DNA of 64,000 bases from NCBI RefSeq assembly GCF_007992835.1, contig NZ_BKBA01000003.1, forward strand, positions 682,001 to 746,000, given 5' to 3'. Source of the DNA: Knoellia locipacati. GTDB taxonomy: Bacteria; Actinomycetota; Actinomycetes; Actinomycetales; Dermatophilaceae. The translations under genes were made by a program, and so were the position numbers. Below the pieces are notes generated by a model. The model did no database searches. It was not told the origin of the DNA and was given only the letters and a program-made list of their open reading frames with translations. Below, piece after piece: positions 51,387 through 60,701 of the stretch; position 1 is the first letter of the stretch; every line of letters starts with the position of its first letter.

Positions 51387-52322
51387 ATGACCGCCACGAC
51401 GTGGAGCCAGACCGACCTCCTGCGCGAGATGAACCAGGTCGTCGAGACCAACCTCAACCGGCACATCGGTGTCGCGAAGGACTGGTACCCACACGAGTTC
51501 ATCCCGTGGAGCGACGGCCGCAACTTCGACGGCCTCATGGGTGGTGACGCGTGGAGCCCCGACGACGCGCCGATTTCCGACGTCGCCCGCTCGGCGCTCA
51601 TCGTCAACCTGCTCACCGAGGACAACCTCCCGAGCTACCACCACGAGATCGCGATCATCTTCGGGCGCGACGACGCCTGGGGCGAGTGGGTCCACCGCTG
51701 GACGGCCGAGGAGGGCCGGCACGGCATCGCCATGCGCGACTACATGCTCGTCAAGCGCATGGTCGACCCGAAGGCGCTCGAGGACTTCCGGATGACGCAC
51801 ATGTCGCAGGGCTACGAGTCCGCGCACAGCGGCGAGCTGCTGCACTCCCTGGCCTACGTGTCGTTCCAGGAGCTCGCGACCCGTGTCTCGCACCGCAACA
51901 CCGGGCGCTTCACCGAGGACCCGATGGCCGACCAGCTGCTCCAGCGGATCGCGGCCGACGAGAACCTCCACATGATCTTCTACCGCAACCTCCTCGGCGC
52001 CGCGCTCGAGCTCGACCCGAGCGCGTCGATGATGGCCATCCGCGACGTCGTCCTCAACTTCGCCATGCCGGGCACCGACATCCCCGGCTTCCAGCGCAAG
52101 GCCGTCGAGATGGCCGTCGCCGGGATCTACGACCTGCGCCAGCACCGCGACGACGTCGTCGCGCCGGTCCTGCGCTTTTGGAAGGTCTGGGACCTCGAGA
52201 ACCTCTCGGCCGAGGGCGAGCAGGCCCGGCTCGAGCTGTCGGCGTTCATGGACGACCTCGACACCAAGGCCTCCCGCTTCGAGGACAAGCGCGACACGCT
52301 CGCCGCCCGCATGAAGCTCTGA
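51387..52322 (+). CDS. Acyl-[acyl-carrier-protein] desaturase (DesA-like)
   Basis: A 311-residue soluble di-iron desaturase that inserts a double bond into acyl-ACP. The diiron ligands are in LTEDNLPSYHHE (first Glu, with His), WTAEEGRHG (EExRH), FQELATRVSHRN and ADENLHM (DExxH). Full length for the family. No Shine-Dalgarno upstream of the ATG; instead a perfect palindrome sits there, so control by a lipid-sensing repressor is likely. Monocistronic. Confidence 0.92.
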   Translation: MTATTWSQTDLLREMNQVVETNLNRHIGVAKDWYPHEFIPWSDGRNFDGLMGGDAWSPDDAPISDVARSALIVNLLTEDNLPSYHHEIAIIFGRDDAWGEWVHRWTAEEGRHGIAMRDYMLVKRMVDPKALEDFRMTHMSQGYESAHSGELLHSLAYVSFQELATRVSHRNTGRFTEDPMADQLLQRIAADENLHMIFYRNLLGAALELDPSASMMAIRDVVLNFAMPGTDIPGFQRKAVEMAVAGIYDLRQHRDDVVAPVLRFWKVWDLENLSAEGEQARLELSAFMDDLDTKASRFEDKRDTLAARMKL

Positions 52323-52353
52323 CGCCCGGCGGTCCACCGCGTCGGTATGCCGG

Positions 52354-54006
52354 TCAGCGGGCCTCTCGTGCGGCCGCGCGTCCCGCTGCGCGACCCGAGA
52401 ACAGGCAGCCGCCGACGAAGGTGCCCTCGAGCGAGCGGTAGCCGTGCACCCCACCGCCGCCGAACCCCGCGACCTCGCCCGCGGCATACAGGCCCGGGAC
52501 GGGATCGCCGTTCGCCCCGATGACCTGTGAGTCGAGGTTGGTCTGCAGCCCGCCCAGCGACTTGCGGGTGAGGATGTTGAGCCTGACCGCGACGAGCGGG
52601 CCGCGCTTCGGGTCGAGGATCCGGTGCAGCGGGAAGGCGCGCTTGGTGAGCTTGTCGCCGCGGTACTGACGGGCGACGTGGATCGCCGCGACCTGCGCGT
52701 CCTTGGTGAACGGGTTCTCGACCTGCCGGTCGCGCTCGAGCACCTGGCGCTCGATGTGGGCGAAGTCGACCGGGGCGTCGGGCGTGAGCTCGTTCATCTT
52801 CGCCACGAGCTCGCGCAGGGTGCCGGCCTGGACGAAGTCGATGCCGTGGTCGAGGAAGGCCTGCATCGACGGCTGCACCGCGGTGATCGGTCGCCTGGCG
52901 ATGTCGCGGTAGCTGCGGTCGGTGAGGTCGAGGTTCTGCTCGCTGCCCGAGAGGGCGAACTCCTTGCCGACGAGCGTGCGGTTGGTGACGAACCACGAGT
53001 GGTCGTGACCGGTCGTGCGCAGGTGCGACAGCGTGCCGAGGGTGTCGAAGCCGGGGAAGTTCGGTGGCGGCAGCCGGTCGCCGTTGCCGTCGAACCACAG
53101 CGACGACGGGCCCGGCAGGATCCGGATGGCGTGGTCGGGCCACACGGGGTCCCAGTTGTTGACGCCCTCGACGTAGTGCCACATCCGGTCGCGGTTGATG
53201 ACCGTGCCGCCGGCCTCCTCCGTGATCGCCAGCATGCGTCCGTCGACGTAGGCCGGGACGCCGGTGATCATGTGCTCGGGCGCGGAGCCGAGGCGGTCGG
53301 GCCAGTTGGCCCGCACGAGGTCGTGGTTGCCGCCGATGCCGCCGCTCGTGACGAGGACGGCCGGTGCGGCGTACTCGAAGTCGCCGACGACGTCGCGGTT
53401 GGTCGCGACCCCGCGGGCCGAGTGGTCCTCTGCGAGGATGGACCCCCGCACACCGGTCACCGCGCCACCGGTGGTGACGAGAGCGTCGACCCGGTGCCGG
53501 GGGCGATAGATGATGCGCCCGCCGCTGATGTGCTGGCGGACGCGCTCGATGAACGGCGACACCACGCCCGTGCCCGTCCCCCACGGGATGTGGAAGCGCG
53601 GGACCGAGTTGCCGTGGCCGCCGGCGCGACCGTCACCGCGCTCGGCCCACCCGACGACGGGGAAGAAGCTGATCCCGAACTGCCGCAACCATTCCCGCTT
53701 CTCACCGGCGGCCCACTCGACGTAGGCGCGACCCCACCTGCGGGGCCAGTAGTCCTCGTCGCGGTCCCAGCCGGCGGTGCCCTCCCAGTCCTGCCAGGCG
53801 AGGTCGAGGTTGTCCTTGATGCCCATGCGCCGCTGCTCGGGGCTGTCGACGAGGAACAGCCCGCCGAAGCTCCACCACGCCTGGCCCCCGAGGTTCGCCT
53901 CGCTCTCCTGGTCGAGGAGGACGACGGATCGTCCGGCGTCGGCGAGCTCGTTGGCAGCGACGAGACCGGCGAGACCGGCCCCGACGACAAGGGCGTCAGC
54001 GTCCAT
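52354..54006 (-). CDS. FAD-binding dehydrogenase, ketosteroid-dehydrogenase-like
   Basis: A 550-residue flavoprotein of the fumarate reductase/succinate dehydrogenase/KstD superfamily. N-terminal FAD motif DALVVGAGLAGLVAANELADAGRSVVLLD (4-32), GGQAWWSFGGLFLVDSPEQRRMGIKD, and C-terminal GLYAAGEVAGFGGGGVHGYRSLEGTFVGGCLFSGR. Similar proteins are annotated as 3-oxosteroid 1-dehydrogenase-like with unproven substrate. Convergent with the desaturase, 31 nt apart with a GTATGCCG copy between. Confidence 0.85.
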   Translation of the reverse strand: MDADALVVGAGLAGLVAANELADAGRSVVLLDQESEANLGGQAWWSFGGLFLVDSPEQRRMGIKDNLDLAWQDWEGTAGWDRDEDYWPRRWGRAYVEWAAGEKREWLRQFGISFFPVVGWAERGDGRAGGHGNSVPRFHIPWGTGTGVVSPFIERVRQHISGGRIIYRPRHRVDALVTTGGAVTGVRGSILAEDHSARGVATNRDVVGDFEYAAPAVLVTSGGIGGNHDLVRANWPDRLGSAPEHMITGVPAYVDGRMLAITEEAGGTVINRDRMWHYVEGVNNWDPVWPDHAIRILPGPSSLWFDGNGDRLPPPNFPGFDTLGTLSHLRTTGHDHSWFVTNRTLVGKEFALSGSEQNLDLTDRSYRDIARRPITAVQPSMQAFLDHGIDFVQAGTLRELVAKMNELTPDAPVDFAHIERQVLERDRQVENPFTKDAQVAAIHVARQYRGDKLTKRAFPLHRILDPKRGPLVAVRLNILTRKSLGGLQTNLDSQVIGANGDPVPGLYAAGEVAGFGGGGVHGYRSLEGTFVGGCLFSGRAAGRAAAREAR

Positions 54007-54147
54007 GCCGTGACCCTAGTGCTCGCTACCCGCCGGTACCACCCGTCTCCCGACCCCGTCCGGCGGCGCCCGGACCTGCTCGACAGGCGCCGTCCGCGCG
54101 CCACACCTATCGTCGCAAGCACCCCCACCCCTCACAGGAGGTCAACG

Positions 54148-54915
54148 ATGACCCGATCCCTCGTCCGCTCCGCAGCCCTCGCCGTCGCCGGTGGACTGCT
54201 CGCGAGCGCGCTGCCGTTCACCGCGGCCCCGGCCCTCGCCGCACCACCGAGCGAGGTCCCGACGCAGCCCACGAAGGGGGCGTGCGGGTTCGCCCCGCTG
54301 GAGGACCAGACCTACTCGACCTTCATCGGCCTGCCGAGCGACCCGGCCCGCACCCCGAGCCGCGGCACCTCGAACGTCGTCCTCGAGACCGACCACGGCG
54401 ACATCCCCATCGTGCTCGAGCGGTCCAAGGCCCCGTGCACGGTGCTCAGCTTCGAGTTCCTCACCCGCAAGAAGTACTTCGACGGCACGGACTGCCACCG
54501 GCTCACGGCATACACGACTCCGCCTGCGGCACTGTCGGTCCTCCAGTGCGGTGACCCGCTCGGGACCGGGTGGGGAGACCCGGGCTACGCGTTCGCGGAC
54601 GAGCTCGACTCGGCCAGGGCACTCGAGAACTGGCCCGGCTTCCCCGACGGGAGCCGCAAGGTCTACCCGCGCGGCACCCTCGCGATGGCCAACGGCGGGC
54701 CCGACACCAACGGCAGCCAGTTCTTCCTCGTCTACGCCGACTCGCGGCTGCGCCCGGACTACACCGTCTTCGGGCACGTCACGCAGGAGGGCATGAAGGT
54801 GCTCGACACCATCGCCGCGGGCGGCATCGACCCGGGCGCGGAGGGCACCGAGCAGGACGGCGCACCCGCGGGCGGCGTGACGATCGAGCGCGCCAAGCGC
54901 ACCGGTCGCCCCTAG
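54148..54915 (+). CDS. Secreted cyclophilin-type peptidyl-prolyl isomerase
   Basis: A 255-residue exported cyclophilin. Signal peptide about 1-32 ending APALA. Cyclophilin core: VLETDHGDIPIVLERSKAP, FDGTDCHRL (FHRL usually), QCGDPLGTGWGDPGYAF, LAMANGGPDTNGSQFFLVY and YTVFGHVTQEGMKVLDTIA. Active-site Arg is retained in HRL; the Phe is replaced by Cys. AGGAGG lies upstream. Catalyses proline isomerisation during protein folding outside the membrane. Its 3' end overlaps the HAD gene by 4 nt. Confidence 0.92.
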   Translation: MTRSLVRSAALAVAGGLLASALPFTAAPALAAPPSEVPTQPTKGACGFAPLEDQTYSTFIGLPSDPARTPSRGTSNVVLETDHGDIPIVLERSKAPCTVLSFEFLTRKKYFDGTDCHRLTAYTTPPAALSVLQCGDPLGTGWGDPGYAFADELDSARALENWPGFPDGSRKVYPRGTLAMANGGPDTNGSQFFLVYADSRLRPDYTVFGHVTQEGMKVLDTIAAGGIDPGAEGTEQDGAPAGGVTIERAKRTGRP

Positions 54916-55586
54916 GGACGGGCGAGGAGGGAGCGCCAGGGGACGGAGGCGATGCTCTCGTAGACGACGTCGGCGTCAGGTGCCAGCACCTGCGCCGGCG
55001 TCGTCCCGAGCACCGCCACCAGCCCACCCGCGCCGGCCGCGCGACCGGAGACGAGCCCGGCCGTCGCGTCCTCGACGACGAGGCAGTCCTCGGGTGCGAG
55101 GCCGACGAGCGAGGCACCGAGCAGGTAGGGCTCGGGTCCGGGCTTGCCGTGCGACACGTCGCTCGCGGTGACGACGACGGTCGGGCGCGGCAGCCCGGCC
55201 GCGGCGATCCGCACGCCTGCCAGCTCGTGCTCGCAGGACGTGACGATGGCATGGGGGACCCCCAGCTCGTCGAGCAGCTCGAACGTCTCGCGCGCCCCGT
55301 CGAGGGCCACGACGCCCTCGGTGTCGGCGAGCTCGAGCTCGCGGATGCGGGCGTGCGCGGCCAGCTGGTCGGCCTCGGTGCGGTCGGCCATGACCGCGCG
55401 GATCGTGTTGATGCTCGTGCGGCCGTGCGATCCCGCGAGCGCCTCCCGGGTCACCGAGAACTCCTCGGCCCACCGCAGCCACGACCTCTCGACGGCGCCC
55501 GTCGAGTCGATGAGGGTGCCGTCCATGTCGAAGAGGACGCCGCCGAAAGTACGATCCGGGAGCAGTCCTGCCAGGGGTGCACTCAT
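54912..55586 (-). CDS. HAD-family phosphatase (sugar-phosphatase/beta-phosphoglucomutase-like)
   Basis: A 224-residue HAD hydrolase: motif I FDMDGTLID (18-26), motif II VTSCEHEL, motif III Lys in GKPGPEPYL, motif IV VVEDATAGL. This is the sugar-phosphatase group (GPH/YfbT-like) with a C1 cap. Removes phosphate from a small sugar or glycerol phosphate in relatives; exact substrate unknown. Convergent with the cyclophilin (4 nt overlap). Confidence 0.9.
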   Translation of the reverse strand: MSAPLAGLLPDRTFGGVLFDMDGTLIDSTGAVERSWLRWAEEFSVTREALAGSHGRTSINTIRAVMADRTEADQLAAHARIRELELADTEGVVALDGARETFELLDELGVPHAIVTSCEHELAGVRIAAAGLPRPTVVVTASDVSHGKPGPEPYLLGASLVGLAPEDCLVVEDATAGLVSGRAAGAGGLVAVLGTTPAQVLAPDADVVYESIASVPWRSLLARP

Positions 55587-55608
55587 CGGGTCAGCCTAGG
55601 GTTGGGTC

Positions 55609-57762
55609 ATGGCGCCACCGACCTCGGGACACGTGCGCGGCGCCCTCGTGACGTCCACCGCCGCGGTCGTGGCGCTCGTCGGGGGCTGGACCTGGGCGGC
55701 GAGGGAGCAGCCCGACGGCTACGACGCGGTGCGCGAGTCGATCAGCGCGCTCGCCGCCTCGGAGACGCCGCACCGGTGGATCATGACCGTCGCGCTCGTC
55801 CTCACCGGCCTCGCCCACGTCGGCTCGGCCGTGCTCCTGCAGGGCATGCGCCGCACGGGTCGTCTCGTGCTCGGCGCCGCCGGCATCGCGACCCTCGCGG
55901 TGGCGCTCGTCCCGCTGCCCTCGCGCTCGGACGGCTCGCCCGTCCACACCGTCGTCGCCACGCTGAGCTTCGTCCTGCTCGCGGTGTGGCCGTGGTTCGC
56001 GGCGCACCCGGACGCGACCCCTCTGCTGCGGCCCCCGGTCGCCCGGACCGCGTCCGTCGTCCTGCTCGCCCTCGTCGCCTCGCTCCCGCTGGGAGTGAGA
56101 GCCGGTATGCCGTTCGGTGCCCACGAGCGCGTCGTCGCAGCGCTGCTCGCACTCTGGCCGCTGGCGACGGCGGTCGCGGCGTGGTGGGCCTTCGGCCACC
56201 GCGTGGGCGGTCGGCGGGCCCGACGGGTGCTCACCGTCGGCGTGCTCGCCCTCGCCAGCGCCGCCGGCGGCGTCGCGGCCACCCGCCTCGCGCCCGCCAC
56301 CGCCGAGACGACGCACTACTCCGCGCGGGTCCAGCTCTCGATGGACCCACGCGAGTCCACCCGCCTCGTCGCCCGCACCCTGTTCGGTGACATCGACGTC
56401 GGCTTCACCGGGCTGGCGCCCGGCATCGAGGCCACCCCCCAGGTCAAGGCGTCGATCGCCGACCTCCTCAGCCGGCCGGGCATCACCGTCTCGAGCCTCC
56501 AGCCGGGTCCGCTCGAGCTCAACGCCGCCATCGTCAAGGCCGCACGCGACGTCGGTCTGCGCTTCGGCATCGGCGCACTCGTCGTGGTCGCCCTCTGGCT
56601 GCTCGTGCGCGCCCTCGTCAAGCGACGGCGTCCCGGCGGCTGGGCCTGGGCCGGTGCCACCACCGCGTGGGTGGTCGCCTGTGCCGCGACGGGGCTGGGC
56701 ATGTGGCAGACCTACCAGCCCGAGAGGCAGCACGAGTTCACCTCGACCGGTGTCCTCGGCACGGTGCAGCGCAACCAGTCGCTGCTCTCGGACGTCGAGG
56801 CACGCACGGCGCAGGTCTCGCCCTACCTGCGCAACCTCATCGCCCTGTCGTCCGCCCTGCAGGACAAGTACTCCCCCACCGAGCTCGCCCAGCCCACGGC
56901 GCTGCGGGTGCTCCTCGTCTCGGACCTGCACGCCGGCAACCAGTACTCGCTGATGCGCACGATCATCGAGGAGGAGGACATCGACCTCGTCGTCGACGCC
57001 GGCGACCTCGTGAACTTCGGGTCCGTGGCCGAGGGTGAGGCGTCGGGGATGTTCGCCGGGATCGCCTCGGTGCCGGTGCCCTACGTCTTCGTCCGCGGCA
57101 ACCACGACGCCACCTCGGCGACCGACCGCGCCGTCCTCGACCGCATGGCCACCCTCCCCAACGTCGTCCTGCTCCAGCCCGACGACGAGACCTACACCGT
57201 CGTCGACGCGGGCGGCCTGCGCATCGGCGGGTTCAACGACCCGCGGTGGTTCGGCGACGACGGCAAGCGCAGCAAGGACAAGCAGCAGCCGGCCAAGAAG
57301 GCGTTCGTGTCGGCGTTCGAGAAGCAGGACCCGCTCGACCTGCTCGTCTCCCACGAGCCGTGGGCCGTCCAGGACGTACCGAGGGCCGACGTCGCGGTCA
57401 ACGGCCACATGCACACCCCCGACCTCGAGGGGAACCGGATCCAAGCGGGCACCTTCACCGGCGGCGGTCCGCTGACCCACTTCGTCGGCGAGGAGAACGG
57501 CGAGGAGCTCGTCGGGCAGCCGTCCGCCTTCGACGTCCTGAGCTTCGGCGAGACCTGCCGCCTCACCTCGGTGACCCGCTACCGGTTCCGCAACGTCATC
57601 GAGGGGCGGCCGGCATACGACGACGTCAGTCTGGTCAACGGGAGCCGGATCGACACGGTGACCGACCCCGAACGCACGTGCGCGCGCCCCGAACCGGGCA
57701 CCGGCCCCCTCGGCTCGCTCACCCTGACCCAGGTGCCCGCGAAGCCTTCTGCGGACGAGTGA
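55609..57762 (+). CDS. DUF998 membrane domain fused to a metallophosphoesterase
   Basis: A 717-residue protein of unusual architecture. Residues about 10-205 look like DUF998 (YDAVRESISALAASETPHRWIM and several helices). Two more helices lie near 325 and 350. Residues about 435-660 are a calcineurin-like phosphoesterase with all metal motifs: SDLHAG, DAGDLVNFGS, RGNHDAT, LLVSHEP, GHMHT. The catalytic part is probably outside or at the membrane face. I do not know this exact fusion. The substrate is open. Its last 44 nt overlap the convergent geranylgeranyl-reductase gene. Confidence 0.8.
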   Translation: MAPPTSGHVRGALVTSTAAVVALVGGWTWAAREQPDGYDAVRESISALAASETPHRWIMTVALVLTGLAHVGSAVLLQGMRRTGRLVLGAAGIATLAVALVPLPSRSDGSPVHTVVATLSFVLLAVWPWFAAHPDATPLLRPPVARTASVVLLALVASLPLGVRAGMPFGAHERVVAALLALWPLATAVAAWWAFGHRVGGRRARRVLTVGVLALASAAGGVAATRLAPATAETTHYSARVQLSMDPRESTRLVARTLFGDIDVGFTGLAPGIEATPQVKASIADLLSRPGITVSSLQPGPLELNAAIVKAARDVGLRFGIGALVVVALWLLVRALVKRRRPGGWAWAGATTAWVVACAATGLGMWQTYQPERQHEFTSTGVLGTVQRNQSLLSDVEARTAQVSPYLRNLIALSSALQDKYSPTELAQPTALRVLLVSDLHAGNQYSLMRTIIEEEDIDLVVDAGDLVNFGSVAEGEASGMFAGIASVPVPYVFVRGNHDATSATDRAVLDRMATLPNVVLLQPDDETYTVVDAGGLRIGGFNDPRWFGDDGKRSKDKQQPAKKAFVSAFEKQDPLDLLVSHEPWAVQDVPRADVAVNGHMHTPDLEGNRIQAGTFTGGGPLTHFVGEENGEELVGQPSAFDVLSFGETCRLTSVTRYRFRNVIEGRPAYDDVSLVNGSRIDTVTDPERTCARPEPGTGPLGSLTLTQVPAKPSADE

Positions 57763-58903
57763 GCGCCGAGGCGAGCCCTGTCGCGAGGTGCCGGTCGATG
57801 AGCCCGTCGCCCAGGCCGATCTCGACGAGGGTGTCGAAGACCCGGCGGTCGCGGGTGGCGGCGGTGATCCCGGCGTCGACGACCCGGGGCGACTGGGTCA
57901 GACGCGACGCGAGCCAGGTGTGCCGCAGGTGGCGGCCGAGCAGCCCCCTCACGCGCGTGCGGTGCACGGCGCCCGCGGCGTCCGGCCGTCCACGCCGCAC
58001 GGCCTGGGCTGCGGTGCGCCCGGCGAGGATCCCGGTGGCGACGGCGTAGTAGATGCCCTCGCCGGTCATCGGGTTGACCAGCCCCGCGGCGTCACCGGCC
58101 AGCAGCACAGGCCCGTCGGGCTGGTCCCAGCGCCAGGTGCTCAGCGGCAGGTGGTGACCGAGCCAGCCCTCCCCCGTCTGCGCGGCACCGGGGATGAGGT
58201 GCTCGAGCTGGTCGAGGAGGAGCCGCCGGCTGGGTGCGGCGCCCGCACCGGATCCGCCCCCGCGGCCCTCGCCGGGCAGCAGCTCGCCGTAGCCGACGTT
58301 GGCGAGACCGTCGCCGCGGTCGAACGCCCAGGCGTACGAGGGCTGGCGGCGGTCGCCGTAGCGGATGACCTGCCGGCCCCGCAGCGCCGGCGTCACGGGT
58401 GCGTAGCCACGGATCGCCAGCGCGCGCGACTCCCTGCGACGGCCGAGCAGCCGCTCCCGCACGAGGGAGTGGGCGCCGTCGGCCCCGACGACCACCCGCG
58501 CCCCGAGCTCGCCGGACACGACGAGCGGGTCGGTGGCGAGGGAGGTGACGCGGTGGCGTCGCAGCTCGGCGCCGGCGGCCACCGCGCGCTCGACCAGCCG
58601 CGCGTCGAGGACGGCCCGCGGGACGACGTGGACCTCGCGCTCCATGGCGCCCTCGACGCGCACGTCGCCGTGGGACAGCTCGAGCCGGGTCAGCGGCGTC
58701 CAGCCGTCGACGACGTCATCGGCGCCGACCTCGGCCAGGGCCGTGAGGACGTGCGGCGCGATCCCGTCGCCGCAGGACTTGTCGCGGGGGAAGTCGCTCC
58801 GGTCGAGCAGCAGGACGCGCAGCGACGGGTCCTCGTGCAGCGCACCCAACGCGGCGGCGGCGCCGGCCGGACCCGCACCGACGACGACGATGTCGGCCTC
58901 CAC
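57719..58903 (-). CDS. Geranylgeranyl reductase family FAD protein
   Basis: A 394-residue flavoprotein: FAD motif DIVVVGAGPAGAAAALGAL (4-22), DRSDFPRDKSCGDGIAPHVL (the family's PGDK-like element), and VLLAGDAAGLVNPMTGEGIYYAVATGILA. Relatives reduce isoprenoid double bonds or hydroxylate menaquinone-type lipids. GTG at 58903 is preceded by GAGGGGGTC and follows the acyl-CoA synthetase stop by 7 nt, so the two are one operon. The start at 58903 is preferred over in-frame upstream sequence, which is the synthetase gene. Confidence 0.87.
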   Translation of the reverse strand: MEADIVVVGAGPAGAAAALGALHEDPSLRVLLLDRSDFPRDKSCGDGIAPHVLTALAEVGADDVVDGWTPLTRLELSHGDVRVEGAMEREVHVVPRAVLDARLVERAVAAGAELRRHRVTSLATDPLVVSGELGARVVVGADGAHSLVRERLLGRRRESRALAIRGYAPVTPALRGRQVIRYGDRRQPSYAWAFDRGDGLANVGYGELLPGEGRGGGSGAGAAPSRRLLLDQLEHLIPGAAQTGEGWLGHHLPLSTWRWDQPDGPVLLAGDAAGLVNPMTGEGIYYAVATGILAGRTAAQAVRRGRPDAAGAVHRTRVRGLLGRHLRHTWLASRLTQSPRVVDAGITAATRDRRVFDTLVEIGLGDGLIDRHLATGLASALTRPQKASRAPGSG

Positions 58904-58910
58904 GACCCCC

Positions 58911-60644
58911 TCAGTCCGTCCGGAGGAGGTCGTCCCGCCACTCCGTCGTCGACCGCTCGACCGCGCCGCCGGCCAGCTCCTCCTCGCGCCCCCGGAGCTC
59001 GACCCGGCGGATCTTGCCCGAGATCGTCTTGGGCAGCTCGCCGAACTCGAGCCGGCGCACCCGCTGCCACGGCTGCAGGTGCTCGCGCGCGTAGGCGAGG
59101 ATCGACCGGGCCGTCTCCTCGTCGGGCTCGTGCCCGGGGGCGAGCACGACGTAGGCCTTGGGCACGGCGAGCCGCACCTCGTCGGGCGCCGGGACGACCG
59201 CCGCCTCCGCCACCGCGGGGTGCTCGATGAGCACCGACTCGAGCTCGAACGGGCTGATCTTGTAGTCGCTCGCCTTGAACACGTCGTCGGTGCGTCCGAC
59301 GTAGGTGATCCAGCCGTCCTCGTCGACGCTCGCCACGTCGCCGGTGTGGTAGAAACCGTCGGCCATCGCCTCGGCGTTGCGCTCGGCATCGCCCTGGTAG
59401 CCGGTCATGAGGGGCAGCGGTGACGCCGACAGGTCGAGGCAGAGCTCGCCCTCCCCGGCGCCGACGACCCGCTCCCCGCTCGCCGGGTCGACGAGAACGA
59501 CGGGGCACCCGGGCAGGGGCCGGCCCATCGACCCCGGCTTGAGCGGTGACCCGGGGGTGTTGCCGACGGCGGCGGTCATCTCGGTCTGGCCGTAGCCGTC
59601 CCGCAGCGGCAGGCCCCACTTGTCCTGCACCTGTGCGATGACCTCGGGGTTGAGCGGCTCACCGGCGCCGATGACCTCACGCAGCGAGCCCGGCCCGTCG
59701 GACAGGTCGGCGTTGATGAGCATCCGCCACACCGTCGGTGGCGCGCAGAACGTCGTCACCTGGTGCTCCCGCAGGACCCCGAGCAGGGCCGGGGCGTCGA
59801 ACCGGGCGTAGTTGTAGACGAGGATCGTGGCCTCGGCGATCCACGGCGCGAAGAAGCACGACCAGGCGTGCTTGGCCCAGCCCGGCGAGCTGATGTTGAG
59901 GTGGACGTCGCCGGGCCGGATCCCGAGCCAGAACACCGTCGACAGATGACCCAGCGGGTAGGAGACCTGGGTGTGCTCGACGAGCTTGGGCCGGCTCGTC
60001 GTGCCCGAGGTGAAGTAGAGGAGCACCGGGTCACCCGGCGCGGTGCCGGGGTGGGGCAGCGGAGGCGAGTCGACGGCATACGCGTCCCTGAGGTCGTGCC
60101 AGCCCTCTGCGGGACCCACGCTGATCCGGGTGATGTCCCCGGGGACGCCCGCGAGCTTGTCGACCTGGGAGGCGTTGGTGATGACGTGTCGCGCGCCGCC
60201 GCGGGCGACGCGGTCCTCGAGGTCGGCCGCCCCCGCCGCGGAGGTCGTGGGCATGATGACCGCGCCGACCTTCATCACGGCGAGCATGCAGTCCCAGAGC
60301 TCGACCTGGTTGTCGAGCATGAGGATGACCGGATCGCCCTGCGCCACACCACGATCGACCAGCCAGCGACCCACCCGGTCGGCGCGGTTGGCCATCGCGT
60401 CGAAGGTGATCTCCATCGACGAGCCGTCCTCCTCGACGACGACGAGCGCCGTGGAGTCGTTGCCGCGGGCGATGACGTCGAACCAGTCGACCGCCCAGTT
60501 GAACCGCTCGCCCAGGTCCGGCCACACGAACTCCCGCACGGCCTCCTCGTGCCGGCCGCGCCAGCCGAGGATCTGGTCGCGCGCGGCGCGGTAGCGGTCG
60601 GTGGCAGGGTTCGCGGGGAGCGCCGACGGCGCCGGAGGTGTCAT
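58911..60644 (-). CDS. AMP-dependent acyl-CoA synthetase/ligase
   Basis: A 577-residue ANL-superfamily enzyme that activates a carboxylic acid with ATP and CoA. Motifs: P-loop YFTSGTTSRPK, GAGEPLNPEV, DGYGQTEMT (A5), YHTGDVASVDEDG, and the catalytic Lys in PKTISGKIRR near the end. Close to medium-chain or benzoate-type ligases, but the acid is unknown. I start at ATG 60644; an upstream GTG at 60653 is possible. Heads the synthetase/reductase operon. Confidence 0.88.
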   Translation of the reverse strand: MTPPAPSALPANPATDRYRAARDQILGWRGRHEEAVREFVWPDLGERFNWAVDWFDVIARGNDSTALVVVEEDGSSMEITFDAMANRADRVGRWLVDRGVAQGDPVILMLDNQVELWDCMLAVMKVGAVIMPTTSAAGAADLEDRVARGGARHVITNASQVDKLAGVPGDITRISVGPAEGWHDLRDAYAVDSPPLPHPGTAPGDPVLLYFTSGTTSRPKLVEHTQVSYPLGHLSTVFWLGIRPGDVHLNISSPGWAKHAWSCFFAPWIAEATILVYNYARFDAPALLGVLREHQVTTFCAPPTVWRMLINADLSDGPGSLREVIGAGEPLNPEVIAQVQDKWGLPLRDGYGQTEMTAAVGNTPGSPLKPGSMGRPLPGCPVVLVDPASGERVVGAGEGELCLDLSASPLPLMTGYQGDAERNAEAMADGFYHTGDVASVDEDGWITYVGRTDDVFKASDYKISPFELESVLIEHPAVAEAAVVPAPDEVRLAVPKAYVVLAPGHEPDEETARSILAYAREHLQPWQRVRRLEFGELPKTISGKIRRVELRGREEELAGGAVERSTTEWRDDLLRTD

Positions 60645-60701
60645 GGGGCTCACCCTGCCCCGCCGGGGCGCCGCGCGCCACCCGTTGTTCGGCCCGGTCG
60701 G

